DNA from: Roseiarcus sp963806935 | Lineage (GTDB): Bacteria > Pseudomonadota > Alphaproteobacteria > Rhizobiales > Beijerinckiaceae | Assembly: GCA_963806935.1 (NCBI GenBank) | Contig: CAWEAT010000016.1 | Span: 89,237-153,236, forward strand | DNA: 64,000 bases | Direction of reading: 5' to 3' | In this document: positions 56,941-64,000 of the stretch, piece after piece | Layout: every line of letters begins with the position of its first letter | Position numbering within the stretch: position 1 is the first letter of the stretch | The notes under the pieces: model-generated | Told to the model about the DNA's origin: nothing | What the model saw: the letters and a program-made list of their open reading frames with translations, nothing else | Database searches by the model: none | Position numbers and translations under genes: made by a program

Positions 56941-57068
56941 AGAGAAAATTTCGAAATATCTTTTTGACGTTTCGATTTTTTTAAAATGTTGTCGAAGCCC
57001 TTATTCATAGTTTTTGTTTTTATTTATCTTATTATTTTATCATAAAAGTAGCTTTATCTTCAATGGCA

Positions 57069-58123
57069 TTACTGGCCGATATTACCGTTCGTCGGCAAAC
57101 TTGCCGGAGCTGCGGTCCCTGCTTGCGCTGAAGTTGATGTTGGACCTATCTGATTTCCCAACTTCATGGTGGTATTCACGATACCAAATGCAGCCATGGC
57201 CAAGAGAAGGCCTACAGTAGCACCAATAAATACTTTTTTTGCTTTTCCAGTCGCTTCTTCATTCCCAAAAGCTGTCACATAGAGATATCCACCGTAGATA
57301 TACATAACTGCAGCAATAGTTGCGAGGAATCCTGAAATGAAATTTGTGACATTTATAACAAGCGTTTGCAGTTTTTCAACGTCAGTGAGTTGGGATCCCT
57401 GTTGAGGAAATAAAACATCTTTCACTCCAAACTCAGCAATACCAACCAGTAATAAACCGAGTGCTGCGTAAATAATGGAGCGCTTCATTTTTCCCATGAG
57501 TTCCTCATTTCCTCCGCTTGTCATGTAACGAAAACCGGAAATCACGATCATCAAAACAGCTATAGCGCCACAGAAATACGCGATCATTTCGTAAATACCA
57601 CGGATTAATTGTGAACCGTTTTGAGCGGCTTGCTGAAGGCTTTGTTGGCTGCTGTAGACTTCGCCTTGGGCTCCGAAGAAAACCTGTTTTATAAAAGGGT
57701 CCGCCACCATGACAAGGATAAATCCCATGATGGTATATAAAAGTTGCTCTTTTTGTTTTTTGGATTCTTCTTCGGTTGCACGTCCACCAGTCACCAAACG
57801 AACTCCAGCGATAATGATCATGATAACGGCAAGTGTCCCAAGAGCATATTTCACAAAATCGATCGCGTAGTAAATGGCGCTTGTGAGAATGTTTGCTCCC
57901 GGTTGCACCGAAGCGCTTGGATGGTTTGCAGTTTCATAGCTTGGAAGATTGGTTTGGCCGCCAATGTCACGTATCACATCAGAAACCCCCTGTGCGTTTG
58001 CAGGAACAGTTGTGACAAGAAGCAAGCCCTCATTGATATAAATATGGCAAATGATGCTAAAAACGTAAAAATTTGCGTTTTGTGCTTCGACATTTTTTGC
58101 CAAAATTGTGTGAATTTTCCCAT
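57069..58123 (-). CDS. TrbC/VirB2-like T4SS pilin-type membrane protein, second copy; one frameshift
   Basis: About 351 residues if started at ATG 58123: the N-terminal MSKHKTQIFTFLASFAIFIS and the signal end LLLVTTVPANAQ are in different frames, breaking near 58,030. Two or three pilin-like modules follow, each with a pair of hydrophobic helices round a short loop: VMIIIAGVRLVTGG, LMIVISGFRYMTSGGNEE and AAVMYIYGGYLYVTAFGNEE. Such multi-module pilin-like proteins are frequent in Patescibacteria. A role in pili or DNA uptake is inference. Confidence 0.75.
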
Positions 58124-58151
58124 AGATGTTGCGTTTGTTTTTTGATTGAGA

Positions 58152-59239
58152 CTAACTGCTTGCTTGCGTTACTGTTCCGACTCCTCCTGCCTGAAAACTT
58201 CCAGAAATAACCGTACTTACGATAGCAAAAGCCGCGTACATGATGAGGATCCCCACAACAACAGCAAAAATAAAGTTGTTTGGCTTTTCCCTGTGTTTCT
58301 TCGTTTCCTGCCGATGTCACATACAAAAAAGCTCCATACAAAAGCATTAAAACAGCTATTGGAGCAAAAATGGTCAAAACAAGATTGGTTGCTCCTGCTA
58401 TTTCCTTTACGACCTGATTGGTATCTATGGCTGGGGTTGCTCCAGTGGTACTCGAGTAAGAGTTGGCATTAATTTTATAGAAAACATTATTGATGATTGG
58501 ATCGGCCATAATAATGAAGATGAGGCCGGTAATTCCGTAAAAAAGTGATCTTTTATCTTCAGTGAGTTTTTCATTACCACTGGAGGTAATGAGACGTAAA
58601 CCACTTCGGATAACCATAAATACGGCAACACTTCCAATCATGTATTTAATAAAAGTAATTACCAATTGAGAGTATTGGTTGAAAAGCGAGGTTGAATTGA
58701 TGATGGCATTGGGTCCGTTTAAAAATCCTCCAGGAGTACATGGTTGGCCAGTAAAATCCATTCCAGCCGATGGTCCTGAGGTCGGACAATATACGTTTAA
58801 AATTCTCACAACATCTCCTGAGAGGCCCACAATGGCAAGACCGATAATAGCATAGAGAATGTTTCGCTTTTGAGTGGTGTAAACTTCTTCTTCTCCTTGA
58901 GCGATCACGAGTCGTATTCCAGAGTAAACAATAAGTCCTACGGCCACAGCGCCAAGCAGATAACGAGCATTCATGATGACGCTCATGACCAAATAAGAAA
59001 ACCTGTCTTCAGCGGTATCTCCCTGAACTTGTGGAAGATTTGCGTAAGGATTGTTTCCTGCCTGTTGACCAGAATTGCTTCCTGGAAGCGGTAAAAGTTC
59101 CAGCAATCTCCGAATTCGGACTTTGCGCGTTCACCACAAGATAAGGCCATGACACAGCGGTAAGAGCCGTTATCATGATGGCGAGCGATATCAGGAATTG
59201 CTTGAATGTTTTGAAATATTTGGACCGTTTTTTGGCCAT
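58152..59239 (-). CDS. TrbC/VirB2-like T4SS pilin-type membrane protein, first copy; two frameshifts
   Basis: About 362 residues. MAKKRSKYFKTFKQFLISLA opens with a signal peptide ending VVNAQ. After a break near 59,105 come GLIVYSGIRLVIAQGEEE, FMVIRSGLRLITSSGNEK and LMLLYGAFLYVTSAGNEET, three modules like those of the next gene. After a second break near 58,275 the end is FAVVVGILIMYAAFAIVS. It is a clear paralogue of the gene 28 bases downstream, so a tandem duplication. Confidence 0.75.
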
Positions 59240-59330
59240 ATTTTTGTACAAAAATCTTTTTATTATAGCAAAAGAAGCCCTATTTTGCAAAGGTCTACAG
59301 TGTAGCTGCTCACTGCTTTTTCTTGCAATG

Positions 59331-59399
59331 GCTTGGGGGAGAGCTCGCCTCGCGCAGTCCGAGCTGGCGGAACGGACGCGAGGCGAGCTCTCCCCAAGC
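59331..59399. repeat. GC-rich 23/24-bp inverted repeat
   Basis: The arms 59331-59354 and 59377-59399 pair throughout apart from one unpaired base; both contain GAGCTCGCCTCGCG or its complement. The 22-base loop is also GC-rich. It stands out in AT-rich DNA between two divergent genes, where a terminator would not be expected. It may be a mobile palindrome or a regulatory structure. Confidence 0.7.
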
Positions 59400-59558
59400 C
59401 CCTCAACCAAAAACGATGGCCAGATACGAAAATTTTTCTTGCTATAAATACAAAAGCACAGTATACTTTTTTTCGTTTGGGGGCTTTTTAACTGTAGATG
59501 TGAAGCAACACCATTTCTGCCGTCAGGCAGCATTGAAAGATTTTTTCATCTCGTACTC

Positions 59559-59954
59559 ATGTCAGAAACTCAACAAGAAACTCAATCGAAAGGATCAAAA
59601 AAGAAAAATCCAATCATAGGTTATATTCAAGACAGTTTTGAAGAGCTTAAGAAGGTTACCTGGCCTACCAGAAATCAAGCTATTCGATTGACCTTTATTG
59701 TCATAGGTTTTTGTATCGTTTTTTCAATCCTAGTAGGTGCTTTAGATTTAGTTTTCAATACCGGTTATCGTTCACTTATTGTTCTTTCTGAAAGTGTTGT
59801 TCCTCAACAAACCACAACACCCGCATCCGCGCCCGCCCAAGTAGCAACTGGAGAACCAACTTCAACCGTAGATTTATCGAAACTAAGATTCAACCATCGA
59901 CTCAAAGCCCAAGTTCAGGGGCAGCTTCTGGCACAACTTCAAAACCTAGACTAG
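59559..59954 (+). CDS. secE: SecE preprotein translocase subunit
   Basis: 131 residues as read. The conserved amphipathic stretch FEELKKVTWPTRNQAIRLT precedes one membrane helix (FIVIGFCIVFSILVGALDLVF). An unusual Pro/Thr/Ser-rich C-terminal tail of 50 residues follows. Its last part reads better in another frame (QPSTQSPSSGAASGTTSKP), so an indel near 59,880 is likely and the end is uncertain. nusG follows, as in most bacteria. Confidence 0.85.
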   Translation: MSETQQETQSKGSKKKNPIIGYIQDSFEELKKVTWPTRNQAIRLTFIVIGFCIVFSILVGALDLVFNTGYRSLIVLSESVVPQQTTTPASAPAQVATGEPTSTVDLSKLRFNHRLKAQVQGQLLAQLQNLD

Positions 59955-60018
59955 TTTCAGCCTCTCAGAAATCAGAGTTAAAAAATAATAAAAATAATAG
60001 TCATTATTTAAAAAAATT

Positions 60019-60563
60019 ATGCCAAAACAAGCACCGGGTACAGGTCGCCACTGGTATGTGGTCCACACCTATTCTGGATATGAAGACGCAGTCCGTGAAG
60101 CATTACTGCAACGTGTAGAATCGCTCGGGATGCAAATATGATTTTTGATGTTGTTGTTCCAAAAGAAACTCAAATTGTGATCAAAAAAGGTGAGCCAAAG
60201 ACCGAAAAAAAACGTATTTTCCCGGGTTATGTTTTGGTGGATATGATTGTAACGGATGATTCTTGGTATGTTGTACGTAATACCCCGAATGTTACAGGAT
60301 TCGTAGGATCAGGCACCACACAGGTTCCTGTTTCACCAGAAGAGTTCATGCTGGTCAAAAAACATATGGGTGAAGCTGAACCGAAATTCAAGATTGATTT
60401 CGTGGTTGGAGATCAGGTTGTCATTTTGGATGGACCATTCGTCAACTACGATGGCGTTGTGAATAAAGTTGATGAAGAAAAAGGTAAAATTAAAGTACTC
60501 ATTACTATCTTTGGACGTGAAACTCCTGTTGAATTGGACTTCACTCAAGTGAAGAAGAAGTAA
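60019..60563 (+). CDS. nusG: NusG transcription factor, one frameshift
   Basis: About 181 residues. GRHWYVVHTYSGYEDAVREA is in one frame and a stop follows at 60,140; one base added near 60,133 joins VESLGMQN to MIFDVVVPKETQIV. RIFPGYVLVDM and VVRNTPNVTGFVG complete the NGN domain and a C-terminal KOW domain (GDQVVILDGPFVNYDGVV) follows. NusG couples RNA polymerase to Rho or ribosomes. Confidence 0.92.
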
Positions 60564-60643
60564 TACTTACTTATTCAGACGAGTTTCTTTCAAGCAAAAG
60601 GGCTATCCCTGAATTCTTTCAGAGAACTTCAAAATAAAAACGC

Positions 60644-61333
60644 ATGAGGAAATTTCCTTTATTCACGCTTTTGATTTTCACGGTCATTATCCTGATTGTG
60701 GCGGAAGTGATGGTGAATGATTATTTGAAAAATTCCAGCACTTTGGATGGGGCTACCAGCGTTTTACAAGCGCCTCAAAGTTCAACACAGCAATCAAAAA
60801 GCTCTTCGGTTGGGACTTCAAATCCTGGAAATGCAAATTCCGCAATTCAATCATCATCGCAAGGAGCATCTCAAACTGGAAATTCTAACAAGGTGGAGCA
60901 GCAAATTATTCCAGGCTCTTTAACTGCAGCGCTTCTGCAAAAAGTCGGCCTTCAAAATTACAGTTTTCAAGAGGCTCCCTACAGTGGAAAACTTTTCGAT
61001 ACTATTCCTTTCCAAGATCTCAGTTTCGTGCAAACTTCAGAATCATCCTTGAATAAGAATCAGGTGGTACAAGTCGCGAGTTTTGATGAATTCAATCCCG
61101 GAACAGTTGAGTCCGCGCAGGAAGTTTACGATTTAGTCAAAGAGAAATGCATTGGCGAGACCGACGGCATCGTGAACGAAACCAATAATTTTGGCGAACA
61201 ATCATTCTACCTCAACTATTTTCAACATACCGAAAAAGTCTTTCTGGTTTTCCGCAAAGGCACGCGCGTTTTTGCTTTTCGCTATGATAAAGATCTTCAT
61301 GACGCCATGACGAAGTTGATTGAGCTGCTTTAA
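60644..61333 (+). CDS. membrane-anchored protein of unknown function
   Basis: 229 residues. An N-terminal helix (FPLFTLLIFTVIILIVAEVMV) anchors it; a Ser/Gln/Asn-rich stretch at about 40-85 follows, then a compact domain (KLFDTIPFQDLSFVQTSES to FLVFRKGTRVFAFRYDKDLH). The domain is presumably outside the membrane. No family recognised. It splits nusG from rplK, which are adjacent in most bacteria. Confidence 0.65.
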   Translation: MRKFPLFTLLIFTVIILIVAEVMVNDYLKNSSTLDGATSVLQAPQSSTQQSKSSSVGTSNPGNANSAIQSSSQGASQTGNSNKVEQQIIPGSLTAALLQKVGLQNYSFQEAPYSGKLFDTIPFQDLSFVQTSESSLNKNQVVQVASFDEFNPGTVESAQEVYDLVKEKCIGETDGIVNETNNFGEQSFYLNYFQHTEKVFLVFRKGTRVFAFRYDKDLHDAMTKLIELL

Positions 61334-61472
61334 TCTTTTATTGCAGCCTAATATATTGAAAGTTTTTTTTGGTTGTTTCCGATGGGCAAATCGACGATTT
61401 AGGCTTGCATTAAAAGCCAAACTTCAGTAGATTATGTTGGTAAAAATCTGTTACGCAGAGCTTCACTTACAT

Positions 61473-61524
61473 ATGCGGTGGCTTTCTATGATGATACCGC
61501 ATACTAGAGCGGCCTTTGTGCCGC
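61473..61524 (+). promoter_or_regulatory. leader hairpins before rplK
   Basis: ATGCGGT pairs with ACCGCAT (61473-61479 and 61496-61502) and GCGGC with GCCGC (61509-61513 and 61520-61524). The two stems lie 30-80 bases before the rplK start, where L1/L11 operons often have a leader that ribosomal protein L1 binds. Function inferred from place only. Confidence 0.45.
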
Positions 61525-61554
61525 AATAAATAACAACTATTTTTTTCAAAAACT

Positions 61555-61981
61555 ATGCCAAAAGAACTTCAAACAGTGATTAAACTTACAAATGTCAGCA
61601 GGAAAGGCCGATCCAGCACCTCCAATTGGTCCTGCACTGGTCAACATGGTCTCAATATTCCTGATTTCTGCAACAAATTCAACAATGCCACCAAGGCCAT
61701 GGGCGATACGATACGTTCCAGTTGAAATTTCTGTCTATAAAGACAAGAGTTTCACCTTCCATCATGAAGACCCCTCCGGCTTCAATCCTTATTTTGAAGG
61801 CACTTGGTATTCCAAAAGGTTCAAGTGAACCAAACAAGAATAAGGTTGGTACACTTACTCAAAAACAACTTCGAGAAATTGCTGAAAAGAAAATGCAGAT
61901 CTCAATTGTCACGATGTTGAAGCAGCTATGCGCATCATCGCTGGTACCGCTCGCAACATGGGCGTAAAAGTTGAAGAATAA
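61555..61981 (+). CDS. rplK: 50S ribosomal protein L11, about five frameshifts
   Basis: About 141 residues when corrected. Fragments in order, in shifting frames: PKELQTVIKL, AGKADPAPPIGPAL, QHGLNIPDFCNKFNNATKAM, VPVEISVYKDKSF, IMKTPPASILILKALGIPKG, KVGTLTQKQLREIAEKKM and VEAAMRIIAGTARNMGVKVE. The density of shifts, with no loss of residues, points to poor sequence here. L11 binds 23S rRNA at the GTPase centre. Confidence 0.88.
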
Positions 61982-62061
61982 TCAATTCATTGCTCCTTTT
62001 TCTAACTTCTATTTTAGTGGGAGGCCCCGAAGGCCGTTATTACCACGCAAACAACAATTTT

Positions 62062-62766
62062 ATGGCTAAACATGGAAAAAAACATCAAGCTGCGGCGAAG
62101 TTGCTTGAAGGAAAATCTACTTATACTGTTGATGAAGCGTTGGCTCTTTTAAAGAAAACCTCACCAACCAAATTTGACGCAAGCTGCGAAATTCATATGC
62201 GTTTGGGAGTTGACCCTACGCATGCTGAACAAATGGTTCGCTCCACAGTTGCTCTTCCAAACGGTACTGGTAAAACCTTGCGTGTTATTGCTTTCGTAAG
62301 TGAAGATAAAGCCAAAGAAGCTAAAGCAGCAGGTGCTGAAAAAGCTGGTATGGAAGAGTTGATCGATGAGATCAGCAAAGGATACTTGAATTTTGATGTT
62401 GCAGTTGCTACTCCAGATGCTATGAAAAATCTTGGTAAAATTGCCAAAATTTTGGGCACCAAAGGTCTCATGCCAAATCCAAAAGCAGGGACGGTAACCA
62501 CAGAAGTCGCTAAAACTATTGGTGAAATTAAAAAAGGTAAAGTGGAGTATCGTACTGACAAACAAGGCCAAATTCACCAGATTTTTGGAAAAGTCTCTTT
62601 TGGTGAACAACAACTCAAAGAGAATTTGGTCGCTTTTGTTAAAGCCATAAATGATAGCAAACCTGCAGCTGTTAAGGGCACCTATATCAAGAATGTAAGT
62701 GTAGCTTCATCCATGGGCCTTGGTATTACCTTGGACCTTGCTGATATGATGGCGGCTGTGAAGTAG
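62062..62766 (+). CDS. rplA: 50S ribosomal protein L1
   Basis: 234 residues, intact. KLLEGKSTYTVDEALALLKK, FDASCEIHMRLGVDPTHAEQ, VRSTVALPNGTGKTLRVIAF and the signature LGTKGLMPNPKAGTVT are present. L1 binds 23S rRNA and, in many bacteria, its own mRNA leader. It is last in the secE-nusG-rplK-rplA set, before a strong terminator. Confidence 0.95.
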   Translation: MAKHGKKHQAAAKLLEGKSTYTVDEALALLKKTSPTKFDASCEIHMRLGVDPTHAEQMVRSTVALPNGTGKTLRVIAFVSEDKAKEAKAAGAEKAGMEELIDEISKGYLNFDVAVATPDAMKNLGKIAKILGTKGLMPNPKAGTVTTEVAKTIGEIKKGKVEYRTDKQGQIHQIFGKVSFGEQQLKENLVAFVKAINDSKPAAVKGTYIKNVSVASSMGLGITLDLADMMAAVK

Positions 62767-62796
62767 TTCTGCGAAATACACTTTGATAATATTAAA

Positions 62797-62823
62797 GGGA
62801 CCTCTCGGAGGTCCCTTTTTTTA
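62797..62823 (+). terminator. intrinsic terminator after rplA
   Basis: GGGACCTC, TCG, GAGGTCCC followed by eight T. A textbook Rho-independent terminator 30 bases past the rplA stop. Confidence 0.95.
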
Positions 62824-62877
62824 GAGCTTACGTGTTCATTTAAGATGTAAGGTGTTGTTTGAGCCATTTTGTGGTCG

Positions 62878-62903
62878 CAATTTTGTGCGTACGCACAAAA
62901 TTG
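62878..62903. promoter_or_regulatory. 26-bp perfect palindrome
   Basis: CAATTTTGTGCGT joined directly to ACGCACAAAATTG with no spacer. It lies 26 bases past the end of a small minus-strand gene. It could be an operator, a terminator hairpin for that gene, or a restriction-type target; nothing in the sequence decides. Confidence 0.6.
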
Positions 62904-62929
62904 TTTGTTTCAAACCATGCCTATGAGGC

Positions 62930-63241
62930 TCAAATTTTCTTATTGTCCTTGCTGAGTCGCCACAATTTCCCCTCCTGCTCCGCACTTATCATAAACGAGG
63001 TCTTGATGGTTGGTCTGTCAGGTTGATAAACAATTTGATAGCTATCGCCATTTTTACAGTTCACGATAACGGTATTATCTTGCTTCGGCTGTACTGCTTG
63101 GACTGTAGAGTTTTTTTCGAGATCACGAACATTACTGTCCAAACTGCTTTGACCGCTTCCATAATAATAAATTGCTGCTACGAGCGCGACAATGATAGCC
63201 AAAAGGAGTGGTAGGTATTTTTTTATATTGATCTTATCCAT
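62930..63241 (-). CDS. small membrane-anchored protein
   Basis: 103 residues. One N-terminal helix, YLPLLLAIIVALVAAIYYY, then a polar domain with IVNCKNGDSYQIVYQ and a basic end. No family recognised. Single gene. Confidence 0.6.
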   Translation of the reverse strand: MDKINIKKYLPLLLAIIVALVAAIYYYGSGQSSLDSNVRDLEKNSTVQAVQPKQDNTVIVNCKNGDSYQIVYQPDRPTIKTSFMISAEQEGKLWRLSKDNKKI

Positions 63242-63474
63242 GAATTTCTAGAATAATTTGTAATCTTCATTTGCCCGTGGTTCATTATAACATTTTGCTT
63301 GGGGATTGTTCGGCTTTGGCATATAAATAATGAATCATTTATAACTATACCACCATCGCGAAAAAGTTGCCCATACATTAACAACAATAAAACGCACTTT
63401 AGTCAAAGTTAACCTTTGGCGGAATTCCTTTGAATACGATAAGGTACTGCAGTAAAAATTAAACATGTCGACCT

Positions 63475-63930
63475 ATGAAAGTAAAAATCAAACGTCTTAG
63501 ATCAAGAGCTCCCCCTTCCCATTTATGAAACAGCCGGTTCTGTTGGCTTTGATATCATAGCCCGTGAAGAAGTCATCATAGGTTCAAAAAGTATCGGCCT
63601 TATTCCTGGGAATATTATTGTTGAAGTCCCAGCCAATTATATGCTTGTATTGCTTCCCGCAGTTCGACTCCCAAAAAGAAAGGGCTGTTAACTCCGCATG
63701 GTATAGGGATTATTGACCACGATTACTGCGGTCCTGAAGATGAAATTAAAATTCAGGTTTACAATTTTACTGATCAAGAAGTGACCATTCGCCGTGGCGA
63801 AAAGATTGCGCAAGGAGTTTTTGTCCACATTGATAAATTTGAATGGGAAGAGGCTGAAAGTATGAGTAAACCGAGTCGAGGAGGATTTGGAAGTACAGAT
63901 AAAAATGGTCTGCCCGGGCAGAAACCATGA
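63475..63930 (+). CDS. dut: dUTP diphosphatase, two compensating frameshifts
   Basis: 152 codons by length. MKVKIKRLRS starts at 63475; an extra C near 63,510 gives a false stop, after which APLPIYETAGSVGFDIIARE continues. A missing C near 63,660 is needed to reach LLTPHGIGIIDHDYCGPEDE. RRGEKIAQGVF is motif 4 and PSRGGFGSTD the Gly-rich motif 5. It hydrolyses dUTP to dUMP. The last 70 bases of the window hold no gene I can support. Confidence 0.87.
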
Positions 63931-64000
63931 TAAAGATCTTCCGCCTTTTTATGTTGAAAATGCGTTGAGGAAATGTAGTATGTTCTTGTTGTATAAATTG

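Noticed and set aside
56640..57008. An open frame that crosses the genome junction
   Set aside because: It joins AT-rich sequence to out-of-frame polA and matches no protein type.
56600..57100. Horizontal transfer of CPR genes into the alphaproteobacterium
   Set aside because: The right part is a core ribosomal/secretion gene set with its own composition, and polA is cut without any mobility gene; a misassembly is simpler.
59331..59399. Hairpin as a Rho-independent terminator
   Set aside because: It lies at the 5' ends of both neighbours and lacks a T run.
61592..61967. Separate small proteins in the rplK region
   Set aside because: They are fragments of L11 in different frames, joined by single-base corrections.
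57069..63930. Recoded UGA (Gly) as in some CPR groups
   Set aside because: No conserved gene here has an internal UGA at a Gly position; the dut UGA is followed at once by UAA so it is uninformative, but secE and rplA end at UAG, nusG at UAA, and nothing requires recoding.

Overview
The window holds two unrelated genomes joined together. Positions 1 to about 56,910 are GC-rich DNA of an alphaproteobacterium, most likely Hyphomicrobiales and near Beijerinckiaceae or Methylocystaceae. This rests on PodJL-type Sel1 protein, long UvrB, a MaoC pair after ychF, and a PQQ 'quinoprotein relay' gene set typical of methylotrophs. From about 56,940 to the end the DNA is AT-rich and carries secE-nusG-rplK-rplA, dut and TrbC/VirB2-like pilin genes that look like a Patescibacteria (CPR) genome. 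The join falls inside polA, so I read the contig as an assembly chimera, not as gene transfer. Taxonomic labels are inferences from gene content.

Layout, left part. 1-3.8 kb: ychF end, two hot-dog hydratases, a DUF937 protein, a lipoprotein hydrolase. 4-10.4 kb: cpdB, a giant coiled-coil/Sel1 protein, a MerR regulator. 10.4-15.2 kb: frameshifted cmk, an MFS transporter, then a three-gene cassette (GT60-type GlcNAc transferase, prolyl-4-hydroxylase-like oxygenase, small Gly/Pro-rich protein) with overlapping genes, the most interesting item here. 15.3-20.3 kb: msrA, a YeiH transporter, an NHL protein, a tartrate-dehydrogenase-like enzyme, a cupin. A near-perfect parS site sits at 20,339. 20.8-29.3 kb: NDH-2, an amine oxidase, uvrB, ogt, and a CoA-binding-MetY fusion. 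29.3-31.9 kb: quinoprotein relay genes. 32-36.8 kb: tRNA-Asn, nnrDE, cytochrome c, RbsD/FucU, two orphan antitoxins, ghrA. 36.9-45.1 kb: a nucleoside uptake and salvage cluster (deoA, punA, cdd, two permeases, ATPase, BMP binding protein) interrupted by a toxin-antitoxin pair. 45.4-56.9 kb: prs, uvrC, vapBC, prmA, zwf, a desaturase, zapE and the polA fragment.

Right part: two tandem two-domain T4SS-type pilin proteins on the minus strand, then secE, nusG, a membrane-anchored unknown, rplK, rplA with a clear terminator, a small membrane protein and dut.

Many genes on both sides of the join carry single-base shifts, often in homopolymers and sometimes compensating, while key residues stay intact. 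Sequencing or assembly error is more likely than gene decay. I give whole-gene spans for these and say where the frame breaks. Several intergenic palindromic repeat families recur in the left part, and one copy lies inside uvrC.
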